A stretch of DNA of 64,000 nucleotides from Acidobacteriota bacterium (GTDB lineage Bacteria; Acidobacteriota; Terriglobia; Bryobacterales; Bryobacteraceae): contig CANIVU010000003.1 in assembly GCA_947470805.1 (NCBI GenBank), positions 95,273 to 159,272 on the forward strand, in the 5' to 3' direction. The notes beneath the pieces were generated by a model. The model made no database searches. It worked only from the letters and a program-made list of their open reading frames with translations, and had not been told where the DNA came from. Shown piece by piece: positions 16,727-26,690 of the stretch (positions are counted from its first letter, which is position 1; every line of letters starts with the position of its first letter). The position numbers and the translations under genes were made by a program.

Positions 16727-19368
16727 TCGATATAGAGGAACTCGTTCGAGCTGAGCAGGACTTGTGCGAAGGACTTGAAGGGCATTTTTTCAAGGAACCC
16801 TTTGGCGATGGCCTGTTCGGCGGCGGTTGGCTTGCGGGAAAGCGTGAGCAGGTAGGCCGCGTCTACATTGTTTTCAGCGCGTTGGGCGAGGGCTTCGGCG
16901 GCTTGAAAGATGAAGTCGTCGTTCAACATTGTGAGCGACTGGAGCGGCGTGGCTGAGGGCACGCGGCGGGTGCAATTGGTGTCGATGATGGGGTAATCGA
17001 AGACGCCGAGGAAGCTCATCGGGTAGGTGCGGCGGTGGGTGAGGTAGATGCTGCGGCGCCACTTGGCGGCTTCCGGTTCCTTTGTGGAAACGATTTGCAA
17101 ACCGTCGGCGCGCATTTCGAGTTGGACGGGCGGACCGCCGGCTTCCGGGTTCAGTTTTCCGGCGCTGGAGATGACGGAATCGCGGAGGGCTTCGGCGTCC
17201 AGGCGGCGGAGGTTCATGCGCCAGAGGAGCGTGTTGTCGGGATCGATATTGTTCGCGGCATCGTTCTGCAGGCTGGACTGGCGGTAAGCGGTCGACAGCA
17301 TGATTTGCTTGTGAAGGCGCTTGGCGCTCCAGCCGTTTTGCATGAAGTCGACGGCGAGGGTATCGAGTAGTTCCTGGTTGGTGGGCAGTGCGCCGGTGGA
17401 GCCAAAGTTGTCGGGCGTGGCGACGATGCCAGTGCCGAAGTGGCCCTGCCAGATGCGGTTGACGATGACGCGGGCGGTGAGAGGGTGATCGGCACTGGTG
17501 AGCCATTCGGCGAAGGCGAGGCGGACGCCGGAGGTTTTGCCCTGCGCGGATGGCGAGCCGACGGCATCGGTCTGGCCGGGTTTGGAGAGGATACCTAGAT
17601 AGCCAGGGGTGACGACGGGGCCGGGCGCGTCGGCGCTACCGCGTTGCAGCAGGCGGATCTTGGGCGGCGTGCCGACGTCCCAGAGTGCTTGGATCTTGCC
17701 GAGTTTGGGCCATTCCGGATCTTTGGCGTAGGCCTGGCGGAAGGGCTCGTCGAACTTCTTGTGCAGATAGCGTTGGATCTCGTTGCGATGGTCGGGCGGG
17801 GTCTTGAGAGCCGTCTTGACGTCGTCGCGAATGGGTTCGGGTATCCCCTTTAGCTGCTCATTCAGCATGCGGGCTTCGATGGCCTCGTGCTGATCGGCGG
17901 GGAGGATGTAGAGGTGATGATTCTGGGGCTGGATCCAGTCCGTGGGATTGTAGGCGTTGGTGAAGAGGGCAAGGAAGCGGTAGTAGTCTTTGTGGGAGAT
18001 GGGGTCGAACTTGTGGCTGTGGCAACGGGCGCAATTGACGGTGAGGCCGACGGTGCTACTGCCCACCTTTTCCACAAGCTTGAAGAGCGCTTCGTAGCGT
18101 TCGACAGGGAGGTTGGAGATGTCCTCTTCGGTGATGTCCAAGATGGTGCGGAGGTAGCCGGTGGCGGCCAGGAGTTCATTGATTTCGGGCGTGCGTGTTG
18201 TGGCCGCGCGCCAGTCCACCAACTCGTCGCCGGCGAGTTGTTCGGTTAGGAAACGGCTCCAGGGTTTGTCTTCGTTGAAGGCCTTGATGACGTAGTCGCG
18301 GAAGCGCCACATGCCCTGGGCGTATTCGGCTTTCTTTGGGTCGAAGTCCTTGCCGGTGGTGTCTACATAGCCCGCGGCGTCGAGCCACTGGCGGGCCCAG
18401 CGTTCGCCGTATTTGGGGGAAGCCAGGAGTTTGTCGATCAGCTTTTCGTAGTTGTTATCGCGGTGGAACTCTTCGATTTCGGCGGGCGTTGGGGGGAGGC
18501 CGGTCAAGTCCAGATAGGCCCGGCGCATGAGCTTGTCGTTGGGGGCGTCGGGGCTAAAGGTCAGGCCTTTGGCTTCGAGTTTGCCGAGGAGATAAGCGTC
18601 GATGGGCGTGCGGACTTGCGCCTTTGCCTTGACCTTGGGCTGGGGTGCGGCGACCGGTTTCTGGAAGGCCCAGAACTTGCGTTGCTCGGGCGTGATGGCG
18701 GGATCTTCGAGGGCAGTGAAGGGCCGGTCGAGCGTGTTGGCGGTGACGAGTTCATTGAAATCGCCACGGTCGATCCATTCGCGAACAGAGTTGATTTCGG
18801 CTTCGGTGAGCGGCGCGCCGGCGCCTTTCGGCGGCATGTTGTGGCTGCTGATGCGGCGCACGAGCAGGCTGCGATCGGAGAAGCCTTCGACGATGACGGG
18901 ACCGTTGGAACTCCCTTTCAATGCGGCCGCGACGGTGTGGAGGCGGAGTCCGGCGACGGCGGATTTTTCGCCATGGCAACTGGTGCAGCGTGACAGGATG
19001 ACGGCGGGGAGTTGCGTGGCGGCGGAGGTGGGAGCGTCGGACGGCGCGCCGGCTTCGATCCAGCGTTTGACGATGTCGATCTCGGCGTCCGGCATCTTCT
19101 GGTTGTAGACGGCGGGCGGCATCTGGCGAGTGGAGACCTTTTTCCAGAGCAGGCTCTCGTCGGGTTTGCCTTTGCTGATGACGGGGCCGTTGTGGCTGCC
19201 GCGGAGGGCGCCGGCGGCGGTGCGGAGATCGAGCCCAAGCTTGGGCGAGCTTTGTCCGTGGCAGGTGAAGCAGTACTTGGTGAAGATGGGCAGGACGTCT
19301 TTTTCGTAGCGCGGGGCTTCGGCGGCAATTGCGGCGAACGGGAGAAAGAAGAGGATCCAGTGCTTCAT
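16723..19368 (-). CDS. PSCyt1(x2)-DUF1549-DUF1553 exported cytochrome protein
   Basis: An 881-residue protein. I place the start at the ATG at 19368, which gives signal peptide MKHWILFFLPFAAIAAEA and a 4-base overlap with the DUF1501 gene. It has two tandem PSCyt1 domains with haem motifs CFTCH (33-37) and CTSCH (128-132), each followed by MPP (RQMPPAVYN, HNMPPKGAG), then DUF1549 with TGLPPTPAEIEEF, WARQWLDAAGY and the conserved NCARCHSHKFDPI, and DUF1553 ([11 protein letters not shown]: HPLTARVIVNRIWQGHFGTGIV, FGVFDYP). The role is undescribed; it is presumed periplasmic redox work with DUF1501. Confidence 0.93.
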   Translation of the reverse strand: MKHWILFFLPFAAIAAEAPRYEKDVLPIFTKYCFTCHGQSSPKLGLDLRTAAGALRGSHNGPVISKGKPDESLLWKKVSTRQMPPAVYNQKMPDAEIDIVKRWIEAGAPSDAPTSAATQLPAVILSRCTSCHGEKSAVAGLRLHTVAAALKGSSNGPVIVEGFSDRSLLVRRISSHNMPPKGAGAPLTEAEINSVREWIDRGDFNELVTANTLDRPFTALEDPAITPEQRKFWAFQKPVAAPQPKVKAKAQVRTPIDAYLLGKLEAKGLTFSPDAPNDKLMRRAYLDLTGLPPTPAEIEEFHRDNNYEKLIDKLLASPKYGERWARQWLDAAGYVDTTGKDFDPKKAEYAQGMWRFRDYVIKAFNEDKPWSRFLTEQLAGDELVDWRAATTRTPEINELLAATGYLRTILDITEEDISNLPVERYEALFKLVEKVGSSTVGLTVNCARCHSHKFDPISHKDYYRFLALFTNAYNPTDWIQPQNHHLYILPADQHEAIEARMLNEQLKGIPEPIRDDVKTALKTPPDHRNEIQRYLHKKFDEPFRQAYAKDPEWPKLGKIQALWDVGTPPKIRLLQRGSADAPGPVVTPGYLGILSKPGQTDAVGSPSAQGKTSGVRLAFAEWLTSADHPLTARVIVNRIWQGHFGTGIVATPDNFGSTGALPTNQELLDTLAVDFMQNGWSAKRLHKQIMLSTAYRQSSLQNDAANNIDPDNTLLWRMNLRRLDAEALRDSVISSAGKLNPEAGGPPVQLEMRADGLQIVSTKEPEAAKWRRSIYLTHRRTYPMSFLGVFDYPIIDTNCTRRVPSATPLQSLTMLNDDFIFQAAEALAQRAENNVDAAYLLTLSRKPTAAEQAIAKGFLEKMPFKSFAQVLLSSNEFLYID

Positions 19369-20753
19369 GCGAGTAGGTCCAGAACGGGTTTGGCGCCGGT
19401 GACGGTGACGTCGGACGGGGTTTCGAGACGGCCGCCGTTGGGGTATTGAATCTTCTGATGATCGAGGCCGAGTTGGCGGAGGACGGTGGCGATCATGTCG
19501 GGCACGGGCACGCGGTTGACCACGGCCTTGTAGCCAAAGTCGTCTGTTTCCCCGTAAATGAGCCCTTTTTTGAAGCCGCCGCCGGCGAACCAGATGGTGA
19601 AGGCGTTGCGATTGTGATCGCGACCGTCGCCATTTTGGGTGGTGGGAAGGCGGCCGAATTCGCCGGCCCACATGACGATGGTGGAGTCGAGTAGGCCTCG
19701 GCTTTTGAGATCCATGATGAGGGCGGCGGAGCCTTGGTCGACCTCGCCGGCGATCTTGTGCATGTCCTTGGAGATGCTGTTGTGATGGTCCCAGGGCTGG
19801 CCGGGGCTGGTTGTCACCTGGACGAAACGGACGCCCTTTTCGACGAGACGGCGGGCCATCAGACAGCGCAGGCCGTAGGCGCCGGCCTTGGGGTCATCGA
19901 TGCCGTAGAGCTTTTTCGTCGCGTCGGTTTCCTTGGAGATATCGAGCACCTCGCCGGCGGCCAACTGCATACGGGCGGCGAGTTCAAAGTTGCGGATGCG
20001 GGCTTCGAGTTCCTGCTCGCCTGGATGCTGTTTGGCGTGGGTTTCGTTGATTTTGGCGAGCAGATCGAGCGTGGCGCGCTGGTGGCCTTCGGGCTGATTG
20101 GCGGGTGGATTCAGGTGGTGAACCGGCGCGCCTTTCATGCTGAATTCGACGCCGGAAAATGTGGCGGGCAGGTAGCCATTGGCCCAGAGCTGTTTGCCGC
20201 CGACGGTGTAGCCTGTGGGGTCGCGGAGGACGACGTAGGCGGGGAGACTTTGATTTTCGGTGCCGAGCGCGTAGCCGACCCAGGCGCCCATGACGGGGCG
20301 GCCGGGGAAGATTTTGCACGTGAGCAGCATGTTGAGCGCTTCAAGGTGGTTGTTGTGCTCCGTATGCATGCTGCGGATGAACGTCAGGTCGTCCACGATT
20401 TTGGCGGTGTGGGGGAGCATCTCGGAGATGTCCATGCCGCACTGGCCATACTTCTTGAACGTGAAGGGACAGGGGAGGAGGGTGTTGACGTTGTTGGGCT
20501 GATGGATTTCGACGCCGCCGGGGAGGGGTTTGCCGGCGAGTTTGTTGAGGACGGGTTTGGGGTCGAAGAGGTCCATCTGGCTGGGGCCGCCGTTTTGGAC
20601 AAGTTGGATGATGGCTTTGGCTTTGGCGGGGAAATGGGTGGGGCGCGGCTTGATGTCGTTGACGGTAGCGGCCTGGAGCATGTCGGCAAGGACGATGGAG
20701 CCGAAGCCGAGAGTGGTACGTTCGAGGAGTTGGCGGCGGGTTAAGAAATCCAC
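19365..20753 (-). CDS. DUF1501 family exported protein
   Basis: A 462-residue protein with signal MDFLTRRQLLERTTLGFGSIVLA (twin-arginine-like). Family motifs: IIQLVQNGGPSQMDLFDPKP, FIRSMHTEHNNHLEA, GSWVGYALGTEN-type GAWVGYALGTEN, LMARRLVEKGVRFVQV, WDHH, and VMWAGEFGRLPTTQNGDGRDHNRNAFTIWFAGGGFKKG. DUF1501 shares the alkaline-phosphatase/sulfatase fold, but its reaction is not known. It is encoded first in the pair with the PSCyt/DUF1549/DUF1553 protein. Confidence 0.93.
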   Translation of the reverse strand: MDFLTRRQLLERTTLGFGSIVLADMLQAATVNDIKPRPTHFPAKAKAIIQLVQNGGPSQMDLFDPKPVLNKLAGKPLPGGVEIHQPNNVNTLLPCPFTFKKYGQCGMDISEMLPHTAKIVDDLTFIRSMHTEHNNHLEALNMLLTCKIFPGRPVMGAWVGYALGTENQSLPAYVVLRDPTGYTVGGKQLWANGYLPATFSGVEFSMKGAPVHHLNPPANQPEGHQRATLDLLAKINETHAKQHPGEQELEARIRNFELAARMQLAAGEVLDISKETDATKKLYGIDDPKAGAYGLRCLMARRLVEKGVRFVQVTTSPGQPWDHHNSISKDMHKIAGEVDQGSAALIMDLKSRGLLDSTIVMWAGEFGRLPTTQNGDGRDHNRNAFTIWFAGGGFKKGLIYGETDDFGYKAVVNRVPVPDMIATVLRQLGLDHQKIQYPNGGRLETPSDVTVTGAKPVLDLLA

Positions 20754-20763
20754 AGGATTGGGG

Positions 20764-21768
20764 TTAGGATATCAGTTCGGGGTTGGGGTTTGAACGAAGG
20801 AAATGGGCGACTGCCGATTGCCCGCCATGTTCGGCCCAGCCCAGTGGCGTGCCGTGGAAAATGGTGTCTTCGAGATCGAGCCGGGCGCCGTGGTTGACCA
20901 GGAGCCGGACCACTGCGATGTGTCCGGCGAGGGTGGCCTGATGGAGTGGGGTGGAGTGGGCATGGGTGCCGGGCGGATTGTAGCGATTGGGATCGACGCC
21001 AGCTTGGAGTAGAAGGTTTGTCGTCTCCGGGTGGCCGAGTTGGGCGGCGAGAGCGAGGGCGAGGTGGAGAGACGGCCCGTCGGCGGCGGGGAGGAGTTGG
21101 ACCGTTTCTGGGACGAGGCCGAGGCCGGCGGCGGCGGCTACATTTTCGACTTTCACACCGAGGCGGACGAGGGCTTCGGCGGCCGGTTGAAAACTGAATG
21201 AGAGAGCGGTGAGGAGGGTTTGTCCGTCGACGGTGGCGCCATAGTCAATGAGGGCATCGAGGAGCGGGACTTGGGTGCCGGCATTGGCGGGAGGAGTGCT
21301 GGAGACGAGCAGGCTGACGGTAGTGCATTCGGCACCGTAGCAGTTGGCGATGGCGTTGGGGTCCGCGCCGCTTTCGAGCAATAGGCACGCGACGGCGACG
21401 GCGTTCGCGGGCGACTTCTGCCGATAGCCCTCCACACCATTGGCAGCGAGGTAGTGCAACAGCGTGGCACGGTGCATGGGCGGATCGAAGGGCGTGATGC
21501 GTGTTGATCGCGCCTGAGTGAGGCCGGGATAACGGCGGATGCGCGCGGCGAGGGAGTCGATGTCGCCGTTGATGACGGCTTCAACGGCCGCTTCAAAGTG
21601 GTGAGCGGGCGAGTCTCGATCTGATACCTCTGCGACGTATTGGGTGAGGGCGGGCCAGTCGCGGAAGTCGTACTTGCGGGCAACGGCGTGGAGGTCGTCA
21701 CCCTGTTGCTGGTAAGCAGAAAGCGGCGCGTCGAAGGGGAGCCAGCTCAACACGGTGGGAGGCACCAC
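20764..21768 (-). CDS. Ankyrin-repeat protein
   Basis: About 334 residues. Start uncertain: I use the GTG at 21768, which overlaps the end of the GNAT gene by 22 bases; an ATG at 21843 would extend it further into that gene. The N-terminal HAVARKYDFRDWPALTQYV is an element seen before ankyrin arrays in acidobacteria. At least four ankyrin-like units follow (ATLLHYLAANGVEG, VACLLLESGADPNAI, TTNLLLQAGVDPNRYN, TPLHQATLAGHIAVVRLLVNHGARLDLED, TPLGWAEHGGQSAVAHFL). No signal peptide. Likely a protein-binding module; partner unknown. Confidence 0.8.
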   Translation of the reverse strand: MVPPTVLSWLPFDAPLSAYQQQGDDLHAVARKYDFRDWPALTQYVAEVSDRDSPAHHFEAAVEAVINGDIDSLAARIRRYPGLTQARSTRITPFDPPMHRATLLHYLAANGVEGYRQKSPANAVAVACLLLESGADPNAIANCYGAECTTVSLLVSSTPPANAGTQVPLLDALIDYGATVDGQTLLTALSFSFQPAAEALVRLGVKVENVAAAAGLGLVPETVQLLPAADGPSLHLALALAAQLGHPETTNLLLQAGVDPNRYNPPGTHAHSTPLHQATLAGHIAVVRLLVNHGARLDLEDTIFHGTPLGWAEHGGQSAVAHFLRSNPNPELIS

Positions 21769-22553
21769 TTTGTGCGCGTATAGGCGATTTGGAAGCCCTG
21801 ACGTTCGGCGTTGCGCTGGCTGGGGCTGCCGGGGCTGGCGCACATCATCGCCAGGTCGCAGCCGGCGGTCTGGGCGTAGCGCATGCGGGCTTCGAGGAGA
21901 GCTCGTTGAGCGCCCTGGCTGCGGGCTTCGCTGATGGTGGAGGCGCCGGCGAAGAGCGCCACGCCATCGTCACAGCGGAGTACGGCGGTTGCCACAGGGC
22001 GCCCGGCGAGTTCCGCGACGAAGGCGAGCGAGCCTTCGGTGGCGGCAATGGAGACGCCAAGTTCGAGGAGGAAGTCGCGCAGTTCCGGCGTCTCCGCCCA
22101 GCCTTCGGCGGAGAGGCTGGACCAGAGTGACTCCTCGCCGGCGGAGATGCGGCGGGCGGTGATGGCGTCGTTGGTATTGACGGCTTCGGCGGCGACGGTG
22201 CGATGCATGACGCTGGTGAACTCCACCGGATGGTATCCACGGTGAACGAGCGTGGCGGCCAGTTCGACGCCAGCCATGGGGCTCACTTCGTGGAACACGG
22301 AGGCGCCGCGGTGGTGAAAGAAGGCTTCGATTTGTTCCAGGTCCCGCGTAGTGGGTTCGGCGAAGAGACCGAGACCGGAGGTCTGACTGAGAGGCGAGTC
22401 CTTGCCATCGTACATGGCGTAGGCGCCGGCAACCTCTATCCACTCAGCACCGGAGCCTGGCGTGACACGAGCGCGCGCTTCCACGAACTTCGCGGAGGCG
22501 GTGGCTTCGGCGCGTTCCAGCCGTCGGGCGAGGGAGAGGTCAGAGAAGGTCAT
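21747..22553 (-). CDS. GNAT-family N-acetyltransferase
   Basis: A 268-residue cytosolic protein. The second half has a GNAT fold with the acetyl-CoA loop at ARSQGAQRALLEARMRYA, preceded by the strand SLAFVAELAGRPVATAVLRCDDGVALFAGAST and followed by NAERQGFQIAYTRTKW. The first half is a degenerate GNAT-like repeat. It sits in a four-gene run with DUF488 upstream (4-base overlap) and ankyrin downstream. Substrate unknown. Confidence 0.8.
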   Translation of the reverse strand: MTFSDLSLARRLERAEATASAKFVEARARVTPGSGAEWIEVAGAYAMYDGKDSPLSQTSGLGLFAEPTTRDLEQIEAFFHHRGASVFHEVSPMAGVELAATLVHRGYHPVEFTSVMHRTVAAEAVNTNDAITARRISAGEESLWSSLSAEGWAETPELRDFLLELGVSIAATEGSLAFVAELAGRPVATAVLRCDDGVALFAGASTISEARSQGAQRALLEARMRYAQTAGCDLAMMCASPGSPSQRNAERQGFQIAYTRTKWCLPPC

Positions 22554-22942
22554 AGTATTTGGATGGAAGCGCCGCGCTCCCCAAGGAGATCACGTAACAC
22601 CGAGCGGTGGCAACGCGATTCCTGTTCGCAATAACAGCCGACAGCAAAATTCGTTTGGTGCGACAGTGCCGCAAGCAGGTCTAGAGTCCGGGCATTTTCA
22701 GGCTGGCTCATCTCCTGCCGGTATTTTTTCACAAACTCGCGCCAAGCCTGATCGTCCACCGCGGCCAGACCGTCCTTAACCAGTTCCACACTCGGCGCCA
22801 GATTGGGATACCAGACGTCGTAGTAATTGAGTCTGGCGAAATCGACCTTCGGCACGCCGCGCGGCGGTCTGCGAACCGTGCCGATTCGCAGACCCTCTCC
22901 TTCCGCCCTGGGGGTTCCGAGACGAACGATGGCGACTGACAT
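22550..22942 (-). CDS. DUF488 family protein
   Basis: A 130-residue protein read from the ATG at 22942; the upstream extension of the frame overlaps the neighbouring gene and is not protein-like. DUF488 features: LGTPRAEGEGLRIGTVRRPPRG, then LNYYDVWYPNLAPS, WREFVKKYRQEM, and the C-terminal VGCYCEQESRCHRSVLRDLL with the family's Cys-x-Cys and CHR residues. The function is not established. It is translationally coupled to the GNAT gene. Confidence 0.85.
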   Translation of the reverse strand: MSVAIVRLGTPRAEGEGLRIGTVRRPPRGVPKVDFARLNYYDVWYPNLAPSVELVKDGLAAVDDQAWREFVKKYRQEMSQPENARTLDLLAALSHQTNFAVGCYCEQESRCHRSVLRDLLGERGASIQIL

Positions 22943-22949
22943 CAGGGGG

Positions 22950-23366
22950 TTACAACGACGAGCCATCCCAAGCGTGGGAGGCATCGGGAACGAAGGCAAC
23001 ACCGTTGCCGGCGGCGACCAGCCAACCGCCCGGCACCTTGGCACGTTGCGTTGCCAAATTGGACGGGATCGATTCCCATTTGATGAAGCGCGTGTCGGTA
23101 GGTACGGCCACTTTAGCAGTCGCGGAGCCGACCGCGGCAACGGGCGCCGCCCCCGTTCCTTCGATCAACTTGTAGTAGCCCTTGATTTCGCTGTACTTCA
23201 CATCTACGATCTCGCCGAGGTGGCTGAAGCGGAGATTATCCCGGTCTTCGCGGGGATCTTCGATGATGGCGCCGAAGGAGACGGTGATCTTTTCGTTTGT
23301 GGGAATACCGCTGCGTTTGTTGACTTTTACGCCTTCGACGGATTTGGTGAGTTCGTACTTTGCCAT
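22950..23366 (-). CDS. Hypothetical protein, two short beta modules
   Basis: A 138-residue soluble protein starting MAKYELTKSVEGVKVNKRSG. The first 65 residues look like a small barrel with a PFGAII-like strand (VSFGAIIEDPREDRDNLRF), and the last 40 contain KVPGGWLVAAGNGVAFVPD. No recognised domain. It lies 7 bases ahead of DUF488 and 15 bases after the TonB-receptor stop, so it may be in the same transcript as both. Confidence 0.6.
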   Translation of the reverse strand: MAKYELTKSVEGVKVNKRSGIPTNEKITVSFGAIIEDPREDRDNLRFSHLGEIVDVKYSEIKGYYKLIEGTGAAPVAAVGSATAKVAVPTDTRFIKWESIPSNLATQRAKVPGGWLVAAGNGVAFVPDASHAWDGSSL

Positions 23367-23381
23367 GGTGGACGGGCTCTC

Positions 23382-26300
23382 TCAGAAATAAAGTTTCAAT
23401 GCAAACTGTAGCACCCGGGCGTCACGCGTGCCGGTTACCGCGCCGAAGCTGTTCTGCGTTGTGTCGACGCCGGTGGCGGTGGTGGTGAGCGTTGTGCCGA
23501 CCGTTGTGAAACTGGGGTGATTAGGAACATTGTAGAATTCGGCGCGGAACTGCAGGTAGTGTTGCTGTTTTTCATCGATGTAGAAGTTCTTCATCAACGA
23601 CGCGTCCCAACGATGAATGCCGGGCCGGCGAAGCGTATTGCGGCCCAAATTGCCGAACGTTCCGGAGGCGGGGCGGCCGAAAGACATAACGCTGAACCAC
23701 TGGTCGACGGTCTTGGGATAGGTTACGGGTGCGATGAGGTTGGGGCGCTGATTCTGTGTCGCGCCGATGCCCGCGACATCGGTGGACATGACGACATCGA
23801 AGGCGGGGCCAGAGTTGATGCGGGTGATTCCGGAGACCTGCCAGCCGTTGATGAGCAACCCGGCGAGGCGTTGGCGGGTCAACCGCGGGACCTCGTAGAT
23901 GTAGCTCGAGGAGAGGATATGGGTGCGATCGAAGTCCGAGACGCTCCGCTCGATGGCGGCGTTCTGTGTATTGGGCGGAACGTCGGAGCCACCGCGATCG
24001 CTGGAGGCGTTGTCGATGCTCTTGGAGAACGTGTAGGAACCGGTGACGGTGAAGCGGCGCGCGAGGCGGCGATTGAAGGAAACCTGGAGCGAGTTGTAGT
24101 TTGAATTGGCTGTGGGCTGGCGTTCGGTGATGGCGCCGTAGCCGAGATAGGGACGCACGGCGTTGACGTTGATGCCGCCAGTGGCGGCGCGGGGGACGGG
24201 GTTGTTGAGATTCAGAGGACGGAGGAGATGGGTGCCTTTGTTGGCGACGTAGGAGATCTTCAGAATCGAGCTTTTCGCCATCTGGTGTTCGATGCCGAGG
24301 GCCCATTGCTGCACGTAGGGAGAACGCAGCGGCGCGGCCATGACGGTGAGGCTGGGGGCGGCTTCGCCGGCGAGCGAACCGGCCAGATCGGTGAAGGAGG
24401 GAAGGTTGATGGTGACGCTGCGATTGAAGGGGATGTTGTCAAAAGCGTTGTTGATGAAACTGCCGATCAAGGGGCGGGTGTAGTTGATGCCATATCCACC
24501 GCGGAGGACCGTCTTCTTGTGGCCCGTGGGATCCCAGGAGAAGCCGAAGCGGGGCGCCCAGAGGTTGTGTAGATCGTTGGTGATTTTGTTGCCGAAGGGG
24601 GAGTTGCGGCCGGCGATGATGACTCCGTTGAGGGGGTCGCCGGTGTTGGGGACGCGCTGGCCGTTAGCGGGGTTGATACGCACGGCGTTGGCGGGATTGA
24701 AGCGGCTGGGGAGGAAGTTGGTCAGCGTGTTGAGTGTGTCCCAGGGGTTGAAGTAAGAGGAATAGCGGACGCCGATGTTGAGCATGAGGCGTGGGTGAAT
24801 ACGGAAATCGTCTTGCGCGAATGCTTCGAGCATGCCGAAGCGGGAGTGGGAGACGACGGCGCGTTCGGCTTCGGCGTAGGTGTTTGGGTAGCCGAGAAGG
24901 AGATTGGCGACGGGATGTTTGGAGAAGTTGGTGGTGTAGCTGAACTGACCGTTGGTGACCGGGCTCGTGGGATTCTCGCGGTTGCCCCCGTAGGCCGAGG
25001 CGATGCCGGTTTTGAAGACGTGGCGGCCGGCCATTTTAGTAACGTTGCTGGTGACGTCGAAATTGAATAACCGCTTCAGCCAGGGGCGGCTGACGTTCAG
25101 CACTGCGTAGTTGCCGCCGAGGGCGACGTTGGGAATGGTCTTGATGCCGTTGTCAAAGAGCTTGGGCAGATTGACGCCAAGCGTGGCGCGGTCGGTATCC
25201 GGATTGACGGGGTCCTGCGTGATGAGACGGGTGGAATATGTCGCCATCGTCTCGCTCAACAGGCCGGCTCCGAGCACTTTGGTGACGTTGAGATTGGCGT
25301 TGCGGCCGTTGACGTTCGAGGCCGTCTGATTGACACCAGGGAAGCGGGTGCCGACGGTTGTTGTCTGCCAGCCGCCGTAGGGATTTTCGACGTCGGAGTT
25401 GTCGAGTGTGACGCGCCCGTAGAGCCGGAAGCTCTCCGAGAAGTTGTGATCGAGACGGAGCATGTGTTCGCGCCACCATTGGGAAGCGGCTGCGGCGGAG
25501 GTGTAGTTGAGGGTTCCGGGGCCGCGGAAATTGGGGGCTGGGTAGAGACTTGCGAGCTTCCGGCCGATCGGATTGATGCGGTCGGCTGGGATCTTACCGC
25601 CGGGGAATCCGAGAAGCGTGACGGGATCGACTACCGGATCGTCGGCGGTACCAAAGGCGCCGTCGCGGCCGGGGCCGAGGTTAGAGAAGTCGCCGTTGCG
25701 ATGGGCGGCTTCGGGGACCTGCGTGTTCACCGCTTCGCCGCGAGTGATGATGCGATTGAACTCCTGCGTCCAGAAAAAGAAGGTTTTCAGGCGATTTTTA
25801 TTGTATTTTCCGATTGTGACGGGGCCGTGAAAGTTGTAGCCGAAGTTGTTGAGCTTGAGCGGGAGGACCTGGTGGGTGAGGTAGTCACGAGCGTCGAGGG
25901 CGTCGTTGCGATGGAAATGATAGAGCGAGCCACGGTACTTGCGGGTGCCGCCGCGGGTGACGACGTTGACTTGGGAGAAGCCGCCGCGGCCGTATTCGGC
26001 GGCGAAAGTGGAGGTGACGATTTTGAACTCGGCGATGGTGTCGACGCTGGTGAAGGTGTTGAGCGAACCGGAGCCGACGATGACGTCGGAGTTGTTGCCG
26101 CCGTCGATGGTGAAGGCGCTGGCGGAGTTGCGGGCACCGTTGATGGAGATGGAAGGCGGCGTGTTGGGATCGACACGATCGGGCAGATCCGACGAGACTC
26201 CGGGTAGCAGTTCGATGAGAGACATGAAACTGCGGCCGTTCAGTTGGAGTTCGCGCACCTGTTCGCCGGAGATGAGCCCGCCCTGTTCACTGGTTTCGGT

Positions 26301-26666
26301 GGAGACGAGAGAGGCGTTTTCTTCGACGGTTACCGACTGCGAAACATCGCCGGGAGAGAGCTTGAAGTCGACGCGAACATGGTCGCTGATGTGGAGATTG
26401 ATGTTGGCCTGGCGGGAGGGTTTAAAGCCGGTGACGGCGACGTCGAGAGTATAGCCGCCGATCGGCAGGGAAGAGAGCGTGAACTGGCCATCGGCATTGG
26501 TGCGGATGCGCCGGGTGGCGCCGGTTTCGGTGTGGGTGGAAACGACCTCGGCGTTGACGATGACACCGCCATTGGAGTCCGAAACAATGCCCGTGAGCGA
26601 CCCGGTGATCTCCTGACCAAACGCACAAAAACCTAGAAACGCAACCAACCCCGTTTTGCGGACCAT
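23382..26666 (-). CDS. TonB-dependent receptor with N-terminal carboxypeptidase-regulatory domain (Oar-like)
   Basis: A 1094-residue outer-membrane protein. Signal peptide at residues 1-17, carboxypeptidase-regulatory-like beta domain at about 20-100 (GSLTGIVSDSNGGVIVNAEV, GQFTLSSLPIGGYTLDV), plug domain at about 110-235 (LQLNGRSFMSLIELLPGV, SINGARNSASAFTIDGGNN), and a barrel to the end, closing with VLQFALKLYF, whose terminal Phe fits barrel assembly. This architecture is massively expanded in Acidobacteria. It carries a ligand across the outer membrane using TonB energy; the substrate is not evident. The amidohydrolase lies 24 bases upstream in the same direction. Confidence 0.95.
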   Translation of the reverse strand: MVRKTGLVAFLGFCAFGQEITGSLTGIVSDSNGGVIVNAEVVSTHTETGATRRIRTNADGQFTLSSLPIGGYTLDVAVTGFKPSRQANINLHISDHVRVDFKLSPGDVSQSVTVEENASLVSTETSEQGGLISGEQVRELQLNGRSFMSLIELLPGVSSDLPDRVDPNTPPSISINGARNSASAFTIDGGNNSDVIVGSGSLNTFTSVDTIAEFKIVTSTFAAEYGRGGFSQVNVVTRGGTRKYRGSLYHFHRNDALDARDYLTHQVLPLKLNNFGYNFHGPVTIGKYNKNRLKTFFFWTQEFNRIITRGEAVNTQVPEAAHRNGDFSNLGPGRDGAFGTADDPVVDPVTLLGFPGGKIPADRINPIGRKLASLYPAPNFRGPGTLNYTSAAAASQWWREHMLRLDHNFSESFRLYGRVTLDNSDVENPYGGWQTTTVGTRFPGVNQTASNVNGRNANLNVTKVLGAGLLSETMATYSTRLITQDPVNPDTDRATLGVNLPKLFDNGIKTIPNVALGGNYAVLNVSRPWLKRLFNFDVTSNVTKMAGRHVFKTGIASAYGGNRENPTSPVTNGQFSYTTNFSKHPVANLLLGYPNTYAEAERAVVSHSRFGMLEAFAQDDFRIHPRLMLNIGVRYSSYFNPWDTLNTLTNFLPSRFNPANAVRINPANGQRVPNTGDPLNGVIIAGRNSPFGNKITNDLHNLWAPRFGFSWDPTGHKKTVLRGGYGINYTRPLIGSFINNAFDNIPFNRSVTINLPSFTDLAGSLAGEAAPSLTVMAAPLRSPYVQQWALGIEHQMAKSSILKISYVANKGTHLLRPLNLNNPVPRAATGGINVNAVRPYLGYGAITERQPTANSNYNSLQVSFNRRLARRFTVTGSYTFSKSIDNASSDRGGSDVPPNTQNAAIERSVSDFDRTHILSSSYIYEVPRLTRQRLAGLLINGWQVSGITRINSGPAFDVVMSTDVAGIGATQNQRPNLIAPVTYPKTVDQWFSVMSFGRPASGTFGNLGRNTLRRPGIHRWDASLMKNFYIDEKQQHYLQFRAEFYNVPNHPSFTTVGTTLTTTATGVDTTQNSFGAVTGTRDARVLQFALKLYF

Positions 26667-26690
26667 GGGTGGAAGTGTAGCAATTTCGCG